Shown in pieces: positions 1-16,899 of a stretch of DNA of 64,000 nucleotides. Position 1 is the stretch's first letter; each line of letters opens with the position of its first letter. Location: positions 22,487,335 through 22,551,334 of the forward strand of contig CM059977.1 in assembly GCA_030490835.1 (NCBI GenBank), read 5' to 3'. The notes beneath the pieces are model-generated. The model was not told the origin of the DNA, did not search any database, and saw only the letters and a program-made list of their open reading frames with translations. The translations under genes were made by a program, and so were the position numbers. Source of the stretch: Annona cherimola. Taxonomy: Eukaryota > Streptophyta > Magnoliopsida > Magnoliales > Annonaceae.

Positions 1-193
1 TAAAATGCTAAAAAACTAAAAATAAAAAATTCAAAATCAGTGAGCCTGCATTTTATTGACTGAAGCATCGAAGTAGAATTACTCTTTTCTTATGTAATCA
101 AATACTCTGCTACACAATATACAATGGTGTCTACAGTAGATTGAAACATGATTGTGAAAATTTCATATAAGATTGCACGAGGAAAAGACATGC

Positions 194-4958
<4,765 letters not shown>

Positions 4959-5249
4959 CTTTCCTCCAGAGCAGAAGCGCAGGATGGAGCTTTAGCTGGA
5001 TTCTTACGGAAACAAGGTTGCCAGCCTGGATCTTATTCAAAAACCAGGAGTGTCAAGGAATCAGCAGCGGCTTCTCGTTTGGGCATTGTCGAGCAGATTT
5101 CCGCAGGATTGAAAGAGATTCTCAGGCTTTTGCAGCAGCAGCAGCCAGCAGTTCACGAAGCAGGAAAAAAAGACGTGTTGCTGGTTGTCCCTGAAACGAA
5201 TACGTCTATCGTTTCCGTCAGTAGGAATTTTTTTTTTTTTTTTTTTTGA

Positions 5250-6925
5250 TGGAATCCGTCAGTAGGAACTAAAATAGCCAAATAGTTCAACTTAATGAGC
5301 ACTCTGGATTATTTATGGAAATAAATTATCCTATTTTGTATCGTTTGTTGTACATTTTACCCCGGATATTCTATTTTTTATCTACATTTTTTTAATTTTC
5401 AGAATCGAGTGAGGTCGATTGTCTCTCCGTTTCCAATAATCGAGCTCAAGAGGTTGCTCAAATAGGAATTGAGCTCTTAATCACTAAGACCACCTGACAT
5501 TGAGTTTATTTTATTCAGTTTTATTTATTCTATCAAAAATTTTTTAGCTTATTTTATTTATTATTATTTATTTTGTCAAATTTTTTTTTTAACATTTGTC
5601 TAGTACATTTTGCTTGATAAATGTGTAAAATTAATATGTAAAAGGAACACAATAAAGTAATTTGATGCCAAATATTAATTTTAAAATTTTAAATGTCAAA
5701 ATATTATTATTATTATTATGTGGTATAAAGTATTGTTATATTTTATCTAAAAGAATTTGAATATTTTTTATAATTTATATGTGAATATATATTTTTAAGC
5801 AAATGATGCGCATGCACATCTTTATTTTGGTTAAAACTTGATATCGCTGTGAGCGCTTATCCAAATGTATAAAATCATGAGAAGAGACGATTAAATGAGA
5901 AAAGGTTGTTCGGTATTGAAAATGAAATTTTATATTAAGATTGGAAAAAGAGTATTGAAAATGGAAAAGTAAGGTTATTATATATTAATAATGGAAATTA
6001 TATTTAAAATATAAAAACTTAAAATGACAAATTCAATTCCATTCAGATCTCATTTAAGCAGCAGGAAGAAGAAGAGCATTTGGTGATTGATTTGAGCCTA
6101 TTCTCATTTTCTCTTAGTCCAAGTGGACCATGATCCTCAGCGCATTTTTTATTTATTCAAAAATTAAATATCATCTGATAAAATTATGCGGGCCAAAATT
6201 TTAGTTATTATTAAAGAATAAATTTAATCTTTTTATGATATATGAAAAATTAATATTTATTATGTTCCATCAAGATGCAACATACAAGTTATATGTTTAT
6301 TTGATTTTATTATTATTTCGAACCATTTTTTAAATTATCATGCCAATAAAATTCTTACGAAGCCAACTAATCAAAGTGTATTTATCATATATTGTTGCGA
6401 ATATCTATATTCATAATTTTATTTCATGCTTTATTAACATAAGTCATAAAATTTATAAAATGGGAAGCATTCTGCTTGGTTTGATTTAGGCTCGGTTTGA
6501 CACTATAGGGCCTAAAAGTACAGTTTCGGAAGTGTTTCAAAAATCTTTACTTGGATTAGATAAATACAAATATACTACACACAGAATCACGCGTCAAATA
6601 ATCTTAAAAAGTGACATTAGGAAAAGTAAAATGAAACTACTTTCTTACAGAGTCTAACGAATGTGAGATTTTGTGTAAGCTTTTATAAAACCTGTTTGGT
6701 TTAATCCCTAAGCATGAAAGAGAGAACAATTCCATAAAAAAATTGAAGTTTTCAACCAACGGATAGATCATTTTCAAACTTGAGTAGTTGGTAATTCATT
6801 TTTTTTTAAGAAAAAAAATCCGGTCACGCAATCAGCTGGCACAAGCCAGGCAATGCCACGTTTGGAAATTTGCTCTTTCCAGTTTAAATTATTTTTAATA
6901 TACCAAAGTCATTCAATGTTCAAAT
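5250..6925. other. AT-rich intergenic spacer
   Basis: This is the spacer upstream of the enolase gene. Next to its presumed leader is a T tract at about 5227-5248. The rest is low-complexity AT-rich sequence with frequent stops in all frames. I see no gene, RNA or bounded element. Confidence 0.6.
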
Positions 6926-6937
6926 GTCCATGTTCTG

Positions 6938-7215
6938 CCAAACGAGCGCCGCTCGTATGGTCACCGGCTGCGGAACGGAATTTCCGTTCCCAGCCGGTGC
7001 ATGGTTCGAATCCCTCACGGGATTCTGAACCAGAGTTGGGGTAGAGGCATGTGGTCCCCTTTTATACTCAGACGGAAGTTAGTGGTCTCCCCACTTAATA
7101 TGTGGAAGCTTATTGTCGTCTTCCATTGTAAGCTTGTTAGAATTGTCTCAGGGTTTGAATGTAATTTGAATTGAGATATGATGTAAAATATCCTCCAATA
7201 AAAATAAAAAAAAAA
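6938..7215 (+). mobile_element. tRNA-derived SINE
   Basis: A 278-bp element is bounded by a perfect 12-bp target duplication gtccatgttctg (6926-6937 and 7216-7227). It has a tRNA-type pol III B box, GGTTCGAATCC, at about 7003-7013, and ends in an A-rich tail, as expected of a SINE mobilised by a LINE. Between the expected A-box region and the B box is a near-perfect inverted repeat at 6962-6999 (18 paired bases, one bulge, one-base loop). I could not place a clean A box. The duplications show it is an insertion and not a tRNA gene. Confidence 0.85.
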
Positions 7216-7741
7216 GTCCATGTTCTGTTTTCTTCTGATGGTTCTTGCAATATTTCTATTATTTTAAATCATTTTGAATCAAATAAAATGCAAACTCATA
7301 AATTTGTCTGAAAATTGTTTCTTAGATGTTGAGGAGGCACAAATTTCCAATTGAAATAGCTTTTATATTTTGATCAGGTGAATCACACTAAAATTGCTAA
7401 TTAGTTTGTATATCCACGTCTCCCAAATAAACTGATCCAACTATTAGTTCGGATGCATTTGCCAATGGAGGTCATGTGTTTTTGTAACAAAGGGGCAGGG
7501 CTTCGTCAGAGCGCATGGATTCCCCTCCTTGGGCTGACCCTTTTTATTTATCTTGGATTTTTATTTTTTTGGGTTCTAATGAATTGAAACCTCGGTGCAA
7601 GGACAATTCCATGCACCTCATAGCTTTTTTAATTTTAAATCTAAACAATGTCAAAAATCGCTTTGATTGAAAACTTTCGTATTTTAAAAAATTTAAAACC
7701 TTTTTGAGAGTGAATATACGGGAATCCCAAGGTGCATTAGC

Positions 7742-7980
7742 CTTTCTTTTGGACTTTTGGAGTTCATATATAAGCCCAAGCATGAAGTTTACATATGCAG
7801 TTTTTACTTTTCTTGATTTACTTTAATATTTTTATAATTTCAAAAATAAAAAGTCCCATTTTCATGCGCCAGCACAAAACAAAAGTGGACTTATTTTTTA
7901 CTTTCAACAATTTAAAAATATTAAAACAAATCATATATATAAACTTCATGCTTGGGCCCATATATAAATTTCAAAAGATA
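7742..7980. repeat. Hairpin MITE-like repeat, family B
   Basis: Inverted arms at about 7742-7795 and 7930-7980 both centre on cccaagcatgaagttta read on opposite strands, around an AT-rich loop. Similar arms occur at about 16600-16850 and, more decayed, at 56925-57170. No coding capacity. Confidence 0.55.
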
Positions 7981-8049
7981 CGAAGAAATATGAAAAATGG
8001 GTAATGCATGCGGGTGCATCTAAGCACGTCTAAGTGCACTAGATCATGT

Positions 8050-9290
8050 TTGGAACATAAAACTAATATAATCAAAATAAAAAAAAATAGTTTTTAATAT
8101 ATGTCATTTTGGAATAATAAATAAATGCATATAAATGAATATAATAAATGGTATAGATATTAAAAAACTTTAAATTAAAAAAAGCAAGGGGTGCATGGAC
8201 ACATAGGTTGCATTAGATCATAATCCTTTTTTTTTTTTCTCTTGAAGAAAGAAAAATCAGCTTATATATACTAGCAATGTCAACAAAATGGTAACAGAGC
8301 CGCCATGTTACGTGTTAATGCATGTAAAGCTAGTAAAAGGCACAGCAACAATCAATCGATCGATATCTTGCAGAAAACCAAAATAATAAAAACATTAACA
8401 TAACCACAATAATTGAGTGTACATCAGGAGTGACTAAACACTGGACTCTTTGACTCTTCTGAATTTACATACAGCTTCAAGGCACTATCAAACACCTGAG
8501 CCAATTGCAAAATGAAGCAGATTTTAAACATTCGTAGCTGCTGGGCTACCAATGACAATTTAGGGAAATCATTGTCAATCCCTTTTGAAGCAGCAATAAA
8601 TTGTTAATATTCAATGACTGGGCGATTGACAGGAAACAATGTAGAATCAAACTATTATTTTGCAGCCAAGCAAAACAAGTAGAGTACTCCAAAGTTTCAT
8701 TCTCCCAAGAAGTATAATATCGGCAGAAGCCATGGGTATCTGTTTACATATGCAAGCTCAAGATTACATAGAGGGTTATTCTAGATAGTGCTGTTTTGAA
8801 TAAAGTACAGAGCACTTTGATTTTCTGAAAAGCTCTAGGCACAGACCTCTCTAAATTTTGTCAGGGAAAGAAAACTGCATAGCCACCAGTTTAGCCTGTA
8901 TTTGTCGCGATGCCAGTTATAAGTATCGCAAATTCCACGGCTACAAACAACTCATGTGGCAAAAAGTATCTGTGTCGTAATAACCCTGAATTTAGATCTT
9001 GCAGGAGAGTACCGTTGGGGTCTCATGGATGAAATATAAGAGCAAGTGGTATGAAAAAGTACAAAAAGAGACATAACCAGCACAGGCAGCACATAAGCAG
9101 TTCCGGCAGAACTGAGACCGTGCATGCCCCAGGGAACAAAGTCAAAGTCCCAGCAAATCAATGGATTTGAAAGGACTCAATATGGACTGGCTGAACAATT
9201 GAGATTTGATCCATGCATTTGGCACTAGTAAGGTGTGCGTGAGGTATTTTCAGCCATGTCAATCTTACGATAGGGTCCAGTCAAGGACCA
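8050..9290. other. Intergenic DNA downstream of the PHT4;6-like gene
   Basis: AT-rich at the left, then more balanced sequence from about 8400. Short open frames show no recognisable protein. The right end may include the distal 3' UTR of the gene on the minus strand; I cannot place a poly(A) site firmly. Confidence 0.4.
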
Positions 9291-9296
9291 ATCTGT

Positions 9297-9545
9297 TGAT
9301 TGGATTTATGCAATAAGCAAATGTCTTAGTTTGCCTATGTCTGATAGTTAATGAAAGAATAGCTGGAAGAATCACTGTATACCAAATACAATTTCAGATC
9401 AACGAACAATCCATGTTTTGAGGATTGGATTTATGCAAAATGCAAAATATCTTAGATTTTCCCTTGTCCTATAATTAACCAAGAAAGAATAACTGGAAGC
9501 ATCATGGTACAACTAATACAATTTCAGATCCTGTGATGAATAATC
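9297..9545. repeat. Tandem duplication downstream of the transporter gene
   Basis: Two diverged copies of about 120 bp (about 9297-9415 and 9422-9545) share attggatttatgcaa near the start, agaata-ctggaag in the middle and aatacaatttcagatc near the end. They lie 200-450 bp beyond the stop codon, so may be part of the 3' region. Confidence 0.7.
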
Positions 9546-9743
9546 CACAGTAAAAATGAAAAAAATAATCCTTTGACAACATACCCCATTTTGACAGCTC
9601 TACATATCATGGAACCCCGTTGCATCATGATGGTGATATGCACTCATCAATAAGGGTAATAAAGCTCCGAAGCAATGTGGAATCTGAATGACCAATGAGG
9701 AAAGACAAAGATGGCACATATTAATGGTGTTTGATTTCAATTT

Positions 9744-11108
9744 TCAGTCAAAAATCTTCTCCCCAGTTGAGAATATTAAGAACACAAATGAACTGATTAT
9801 GCAGAGGTAACCTGGAATAAAGAAAACAGGCTTCCAGCTCTCTGGGCTTGCAAGACCCATATTAGCAATTTTAGCTGCCTCAAGAATCTGACCTGTGAGG
9901 CCAACCCCAACAATGCCTGCTACTGTCCCAGCAGTATTGGAAACTCCCATCACTATTCCGGCATACCTTGGAGCTATATCCAAATGATTCACAGCAAATC
10001 CTGCTCTTCCTAGTGCCAAAAAACCAAGAGAAACTGAAGAAGAAAGAATGGCCCCAGTTGCAGTTCTGGATAATGGAAGGACCATCAATGCTAGTGAAGC
10101 AACAAGGAACCCAACTGTGTTCAGGAACTTCCGAGTCCGGGTTACTGACATGATCCTTTTTGTGATCAAATGGTCGGCCACTACTCCGCCTATATTGGAG
10201 AATATGAACATGTTCAAATAAGGCAGCATTTTAGAAAAGCCCATGTCCTGAAGACTAAGTTGGAGTCCCTGTTCAAAGTATGTTGGAAGCCAATTCATCA
10301 GCACATACAGTGCATAATGGAAAGTAAAATTGTTCACAACAATTCCCCAAACTGGCAAACTAAGTGATATCCGCATCCATGGTATTTTGTGAACTCGAAT
10401 TGAGCTACCCCCATTTTCTACCTTTACCTTCTGCAAAACCCCTTTGCCATCTTTCAACTTTGTAATGGGCAGCAATGGCTCCCCAAAGGCTGTAGCAGAT
10501 GATTTTAGGGGATCAAAACCTGGTGGGTCACTAGCATATTTGAACCAAAGAAGAGACCACATTGAACCCAGAGCAGCTTCAGCTAGAAATACTGATTGAG
10601 GCCCCTTAAACTTCACCAAACTTGGCAACACTAGCATGCCGGCTGCTGCACCTAGGTACATTCCAGATGTTGTGAGAGAAACAGAGCGGGACCGTTCATG
10701 GGGAGGGACCCATTGTGCAAGGACAGTGTGGATTGAGGGGAAGATAAAACCTTGGGCTACCCCGACAAGCAAACGAGCAATCACCAATACTGGAACCCTA
10801 GTGGGGTCCAAAGGAACTAAAGCACATGTCATAGACCATAACACAAATGAGAGTAACAGAACACGTCTTCCTCCAATGCATTGTGCAGCCCAACCTCCAG
10901 GAATCTGTGATAATGCATATCCATAATAAAATGTAGAGAGTATCAAGCCTTTGTTTGATTGGTTCACCCCAGCCGCATCTGCAGCTACGGTGTAAGCGAT
11001 TGAGAAGCCGACACGTTCAATGTAGCAAACACATGTGCAGACGAATGTTAAAAGGACAATAACATAACGCTTGGGAAACAAAAGCACAGACCGTTTTGGA
11101 GATTTCAT
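9744..11108 (-). CDS. PHT4;6: PHT4;6-like anion/phosphate transporter (MFS, SLC17 type)
   Basis: A 454-residue major facilitator protein in one exon. The start at 11108 (MKSPKRSVLLFPKRYV) is the first ATG of the frame; the frame runs slightly upstream only through GTG. Marks include ERVGFSIAYT after membrane segment 1, the MFS loop 2-3 motif GGWAAQCIGGRRVLL, the highly conserved FPSIHTVLAQWVPPHERSRS, FTFHYALYVLMNWLPTYF, and the C-terminus STGEKIFD. From memory this is very close to Arabidopsis PHT4;6 (ANTR5), a Golgi transporter thought to export phosphate released by glycosylation. There is no plastid transit peptide, unlike PHT4;1-4;5, which supports the Golgi paralog. A splice acceptor in the leader (TTGCAG at about 11279-11284) implies a 5' UTR intron of about 1.3 kb, with first exon near 12.58-12.7 kb. 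Confidence 0.95.
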   Translation of the reverse strand: MKSPKRSVLLFPKRYVIVLLTFVCTCVCYIERVGFSIAYTVAADAAGVNQSNKGLILSTFYYGYALSQIPGGWAAQCIGGRRVLLLSFVLWSMTCALVPLDPTRVPVLVIARLLVGVAQGFIFPSIHTVLAQWVPPHERSRSVSLTTSGMYLGAAAGMLVLPSLVKFKGPQSVFLAEAALGSMWSLLWFKYASDPPGFDPLKSSATAFGEPLLPITKLKDGKGVLQKVKVENGGSSIRVHKIPWMRISLSLPVWGIVVNNFTFHYALYVLMNWLPTYFEQGLQLSLQDMGFSKMLPYLNMFIFSNIGGVVADHLITKRIMSVTRTRKFLNTVGFLVASLALMVLPLSRTATGAILSSSVSLGFLALGRAGFAVNHLDIAPRYAGIVMGVSNTAGTVAGIVGVGLTGQILEAAKIANMGLASPESWKPVFFIPGYLCIISSFVFLIFSTGEKIFD

Positions 11109-12650
11109 CCTTATCACAGTCTATGAGTTATAAACACGCATGCCATATGAACTGGCTTCACAGATGCATGATGCCTCTGGATAAACATTTGGCAGCAAGA
11201 ATTTCAAATCAGTATTTAAATATATATCAACTCCAGACATCATTTTTATGCCTCTCAACATTGTCGAGGGATTAAAACCTGCAAAAGAACAAATGAAATG
11301 ACAAAAGTAAATGAGTAGATTTGGGGTTATAGAAAACATTTAATTACAGGATGTTGCAATCAGCAATCCAAGGACAAAGGGCCATTCCATTTGCTAAGCA
11401 AATCGAAGGTTCAAGCATAGTCGGCACATTGGCATAGTAATTATGGTGCAAACCCTCACTTATAGTTTTGAATAGCTCTGATGTAGTTTGTTAATTTAGC
11501 CAACAAAAGGTCTTTCTTTTTTCTGAATGTATTACCTGGTTGTGCATGCACAAGTCAACATTGTGACCACATTTAAATTGAATCCATACATTAGTTTGCT
11601 TCTTGGCACTACTGGCATGCTCTTCATCCCATGCTGTCCAATGCTTTCTTATCAATCCAATGAAGTATTAAAAACAATCATAATACATTATTCTTCATAG
11701 AATGATGTCCCCATGAATGCGGATACCTTGTCACCATAAAAAGACCCAGTGGTCCAATCACCATACAAAAGCTCTAAAGGTCATTGAACATGTTAATTCC
11801 AAGTCTTCGGCTAACATATTCTCCAACAGTCATGTTAAATAACCAAAGTGATCATTTTTCAGAAGAGGATTTACTATCCTTCTCAGGATATTGCAAATTC
11901 GTTTTACATTTTCTTGTCCCATCAAGCAAAACCGCTCTCTCTCCATCAAGAAAAATCACTCTCCATTATTTCCAATAGAACAAGAAAAATCCAGAGGGAC
12001 AAACAAACATGCCCAAATGACCGAGGGAGGGGGCAAGAATATGATTCTGGGAGTCAAAAGGACTTCCATCCAATGAATAGGACTAAAATTCTACAGGAGT
12101 ATAAGATAATCATTTTGATCCGAAAATGGGGATGGAATAAGAACTCGACTTTCTATATCTCAGTGATATATCACCAAATGGAAAATGAAACAAAAAAAAA
12201 ATGACAACATTCCAGTTTCAACCAGCATAGATAGCCCAGTCAATCCAAACTTGAGAGAGACACCACAACAGGATGTTCAAAACAACAATGATTGGATTGA
12301 CCAAAATCTCCAAACGACTAGCATGCATCGCTTGTGCTCCTTACCTAGGACAATCTCACGCCACACATTACTTACCCAGGACAAAACTAATATCATTCCT
12401 GCAGCTAATTAAACAACACCAACATACAAATGGAGCTTCCAAGAGTAAAACTAGCCGCATCTCAACCCTCACTACCTCCAATGCGAACCAAATCAAGACC
12501 CATTACGAGCAGCAGCACAAACGACTAGTTTACGAAACACCCAGATAGAAGAAACTCACAAAATCCAAAGAAATGCACCTGCAAATTAATCGATCCACGG
12601 CAAAGAGCGTTGATGTGCTTCTCAGCGAAAACCCATTTCAATGCGAGGGG

Positions 12651-12744
12651 TTTTGAGCAGTAAGACAAGGAGAAGGTGCTAAAATAAAAAAAATTTGCGC
12701 TGACAGATGTTTTGAGCAGTAAGACAAGGAGAAGGTGCTAAAAT
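12651..12744. repeat. 35-bp duplication in the presumed leader/promoter of the transporter gene
   Basis: An identical 35-bp string (ttttgagcagtaagacaagg and onward) occurs at 12651-12685 and 12710-12744, separated by 24 bp. It falls where the first non-coding exon or promoter of the PHT4;6-like gene is expected. A related fragment (atgcgaggggtttgag) recurs near 12804. Confidence 0.85.
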
Positions 12745-13750
12745 GTAACTGGAATCTGGGGGTCTGGACTCAATGAGTGAGTTCTGAAATTTCTGCGGGA
12801 GAAAATGCGAGGGGTTTGAGAGAAGGAAACAGGCGTCAGCGTTTTGGGGTAGTAGGGTGCCGTCTGTGACGTTGCACAGGTAAATAACTACCAGCAGTCA
12901 CCGCAGATCACGTCCAAAAGGCCAAAAAGTCCCAGCAAGGCCGCAATTTTTGTAATTAAATCAAACTCAATTATCATAATTAGAACTAGTCATTTAATCA
13001 AGACGTAAACAACTGCTTCGATCGGAACTTTTTCCTGCGTTGATATTGAAAGCAGTTGCTTTCAGATAATCGTATGATAGTAGAACGTCTAAAAATGATG
13101 ACGAATATTTTCGATCCGGGCACAGAAGCGATTTCGCGTAACCTCCCACATTTATAAGATTTTAATATTTGATGAAAAATCTTATCCATTTATTATATTT
13201 AACATCATTTGATTAGGTAAGAGACTAAGTTTCATCCAAATCTAATTTGTGCATAGTCACATTTGTTCAAAAATAGGTATACTCATGTGTAAATTAAAAA
13301 AAATACTTAGATCCATTCAAATATGTATTAGAATGTAACAATACTTTATAGGATAATTTATCCACATATTATTAATATTTTAGATAGTTTAGATTTTGAA
13401 AAAACTACTTTAAAATTGATATTTTAACATTGAATTATTTTATTACGTTGATTTCACACTTTTATAGACGGGACCCATATACAGTAAAATTAAAAAAATA
13501 AAAGGATTTCCAGGATATTAGAAATGATGTTAAATATAATGGATAAAATAAATTTTTTATTAACCATCAAAATTTTAAAAATAGAAGGAATTACATAGGA
13601 AGAAGGTTTTATACAAGCTCATGTTTTCGATAAAACTAATTCTTAGAGGATTTCTCCGTTTCAGCAACCCAATGAGCGTTGGTAAAATTTATATTTTTGT
13701 TATTAAATATTAGAATCCATTTTGTGTTACATTTGATTATAATATATTGG

Positions 13751-14213
13751 GTTAGTTTCGAATATACCTACTCTATTTTTTCTTAATTACAAATATATCT
13801 ACTAAGTATAAAAATTTTCACGTATACTTACCAAGTATTTCGTTTATTTCAAATACACCCCATATGACAATTAGGAACATTTAATAATTTTAAAATTCCA
13901 AAATACTCCTGATTGATCTAGCATCTACTATCATTGGTGATATATCAAGACCATTAAAACTCATTCTACTTAGCTTCTCTTTAAAGTTGTATTAGTTTTC
14001 ATAACATTGGCTATAGTTAAACAATTATTATTATTATATAATAAGGGACATTTTGGACATTTTCTATAATGAATAATGGTAATTTTTAATTTGCCTTACA
14101 GATTGAGTATGGATGAAATTTCACTTGTATTTAGTGAGTATATGTGAAAATTTTTAAACTTAGTGAGTATATTTGTAATTAAGGACAAATGTGGTGGTAT
14201 AGTTGAAATTAAC
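13751..14213. mobile_element. Non-autonomous TIR element, about 460 bp
   Basis: The first ~80 bp (starting gttagtttcgaatatacc) and the last ~80 bp are inverted repeats, both containing ttaattacaaatata and aaaattttcac. The interior is AT-rich and has no coding frame. I could not find a convincing target duplication, so the superfamily is not assigned. Confidence 0.65.
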
Positions 14214-14516
14214 TCTAAGATATTCTTTGTTGTAAATAAGTTATTTCATATGTCAAAGATTGCAACAGTTACGAATTACAAACAATTGGTAATTGGTTTA
14301 TTTGCAGGATACGATATATCTCATAAATTATATCATGACATTTTTTTTATAGAAAAAATGGCATGGGATTCCCACTCCTCCTTCCTGGCAAGAGGCTAAG
14401 AAGGTTGAGAGAGAATCTCAGCACTAAGATTAGAACAAAAAATATCTGTACATATTTCTTTGGATATGTAGGCTATATGAATAAACCCTTAGTCTTAGCA
14501 TAATCCGCAAGTGTGT

Positions 14517-14800
14517 GGGCAACACTATTGCTTCTTTTTTTTTATTACACACTGTGACACTTGATATTATACTTAAGTACATTCACAGCCCTCGCAACGT
14601 GAAGGGAAGTTTTCCTACAACCCTTAACGCCGGGGGAAATTTATATGAAACCACACGTTGGGGGATTTGTAAAAGAAGGGGGAGGAGGGGTAACTTTTGC
14701 AATTACCCCTCACCAAAGGAGGGTCTGATGCCTTTCAAACCTACAACCTGAATGCACGAATGCCCAGCAGGTTACCACGGCGGCAAAGCTATCATGGCCT
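14517..14800 (-). mobile_element. Possible SINE, minus strand
   Basis: Read on the minus strand, a tRNA-like head (gatagctttgccgccgtggt, then a B-box-like ggtttgaaaggc) is followed by a unique body and an A-rich end (taataaaaaaaaag near 14530). I found no clear target duplication, so this is tentative. Confidence 0.35.
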
Positions 14801-15349
14801 GTTGCATGTTTTTAATACATGAGTGAATGTACAAAAATAGAATTGGCCGGTATAAGACTTAATCTCTTCTAATGCATATTTGATTGTGGATATTTGGCAT
14901 GTGTTTGTCAATAATTGATAAAGAAATAAAGAGTTGCATTCAAAAATCACATTATCCATAGATAGTTCCTACGCCCACTTGATATCATGGCATTTTTGCA
15001 AATACTCTCGAAAAGCTTAATTGATATTGCATTTATATTTTTAAGTCTACTGAAATTGCAAATATACTCAGAAGATTTGCATAAGATTGAGCGTACCATT
15101 TTCTTTAAGATATTATTAAGATTTTGTATAAAATAATGAAAATGGTCATTAAAGCAAGTGATACACTTGCCATGTTTCTAAATATTGTAAGCATGAATCC
15201 CCATATAATGTTGTAAAATAGACAATGTTGAGTCATTGATTATATTGTAGAGAATTCATAGGTGGAGTTTAAAATACGCAAACGTAAAATTTATACGGTT
15301 TAATGTGCAAATTTGGTGTTTTTTATCCTAACCTATGGTTTAGGTGAAA

Positions 15350-15765
15350 TCTATCTCTTAGTTTTACAAAATTGTAAAATATCCTATAAGATTTGCATGA
15401 TATTACGAGTGTATTTCTTTTACTACGTTTTATAGAATGATAATTAAATTTTTTTTATGAAAGATAAAATACCCCCTAATGTCAATAAATCTATTATTAA
15501 TATTATTGTCTTTATTATTAAAATATTTATTTATAGGTAATATTATCTTATGATTATTTATTCATTTTAATGGTTTTTACAATTATTGCAATCAAAATAA
15601 TGGTTATAAATAATAATATTTATTTTAGTATGTATTAACAAGGGCATTATATTCATTCCATAACAGAACTTGTCATTTTAAAACTTAACAGAAGGGACAT
15701 AAAATTCCATGGAAAAATTACAAGGTGTTTTGTAATTTTGTAAAATTAAGAGATACATCTACAAT
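15350..15765. mobile_element. Non-autonomous TIR element, about 415 bp
   Basis: The ends are inverted repeats of about 50 bp: ctatctcttagttttacaaa near 15351-15370 pairs with the opposite strand of ttttgtaaaattaagagata near 15736-15757. The interior is AT-rich and non-coding. Its ends look like those of the element at 28037-30058, which could be a larger relative. Confidence 0.6.
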
Positions 15766-16599
15766 TTGGCCCAAGCTGTTATGTAGGTACAAATAGAAAA
15801 ACCCTGCAAAAATTCCGACAAGTTCTTTTTTCTTGGCAAATTAGATCCTTTTATTGTTTTATCCATGCAGTACAAACGCTTGCTGTTAACCTTCATCAAA
15901 GTGCAAATTTGGACATCTGCAAAAATTCAAAATATGCAGATTCAATCAAAATTACGTAAACTTATTGTATCTGTTTTGGAACCAACCTAGATTTTTTTCT
16001 CCCCCTCCTGACTCCTGAGAAGGACAGTGAAGAATGATAGGGGGCCGATGCACGTTCAGCTGTTAATTATTGAGGTTTTAATGGTGTCTTGTTGACTTTT
16101 CAAGTAAACGAGATTTTAATGGTACTCTACGTTGCTTTGTTTTTTTTATTATTATTAGACCAAGCCTATCAGATATAGACTATTCGCTGTTCGGATCGTT
16201 GCAATCGCCCATTGAAAAAGTCATTAGTAGAGAGGGGAGAGAGAAAGGGACGTCCGGGACGTGACGTTAGCAGATTTCCATCAATTTCTAAATATTAGCC
16301 AGACTCTTCAGAAGTCGAAACAACCACGAATACAACACGGGCGAAACATAATTGATCTTACTGATTACCATATTAGCCTATATTTATTTATTTTTTTAAT
16401 ATATATACAGAGAGAGAGAGACAGAGAATTCACTGCTGCTGCCTCAAAATACCATTTATTTGCATTATATGATGGTTGCATGACGGAAGAGAGCGTGATG
16501 CATGCTAGAGCTGTTGTGATAGGCATATTTAGTTTTCAGTTGATGCGACTGATTTAGGTAATGAGTCGCGACTTTTTTAATTTTTATTTTTTTTTTCAA

Positions 16600-16850
16600 A
16601 TTCATATGCGGCCCAAGCATGAACGTCTATATATAGTTTTTACAATTTTGATTGGTTTTAATTTTTGATTTCGAATTTTTTTTTAAAAAAAATCACATGA
16701 GAAATGACTTGTTTTTTTAATTTTTAAATTTAAAATAAAACATTAAAAACATATAAAAATTATACACGTAGGACATTCATGTTTTAAGGCTCATATAAAT
16801 ATATAAAAATTTAAAAAAATAAAAATAAATTGTGTAGTACATCGGGTGCA
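16600..16850. repeat. Hairpin MITE-like repeat, family B copy
   Basis: The left arm holds ggcccaagcatgaacg and the right arm a decayed inverted counterpart (cattcatgttttaaggctca). The loop is A/T-rich. It resembles the better preserved hairpin at 7742-7980. Confidence 0.45.
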
Positions 16851-16899
16851 AAGCTAAGTGCACCATCCAGTTCCTTAGGTAATTTAGTTGGCGAATTTG

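Noticed and set aside
6938..7030. A tRNA gene
   Set aside because: A B box is present, but there is no foldable cloverleaf, and 12-bp target duplications plus an A-rich tail mark it as a SINE.
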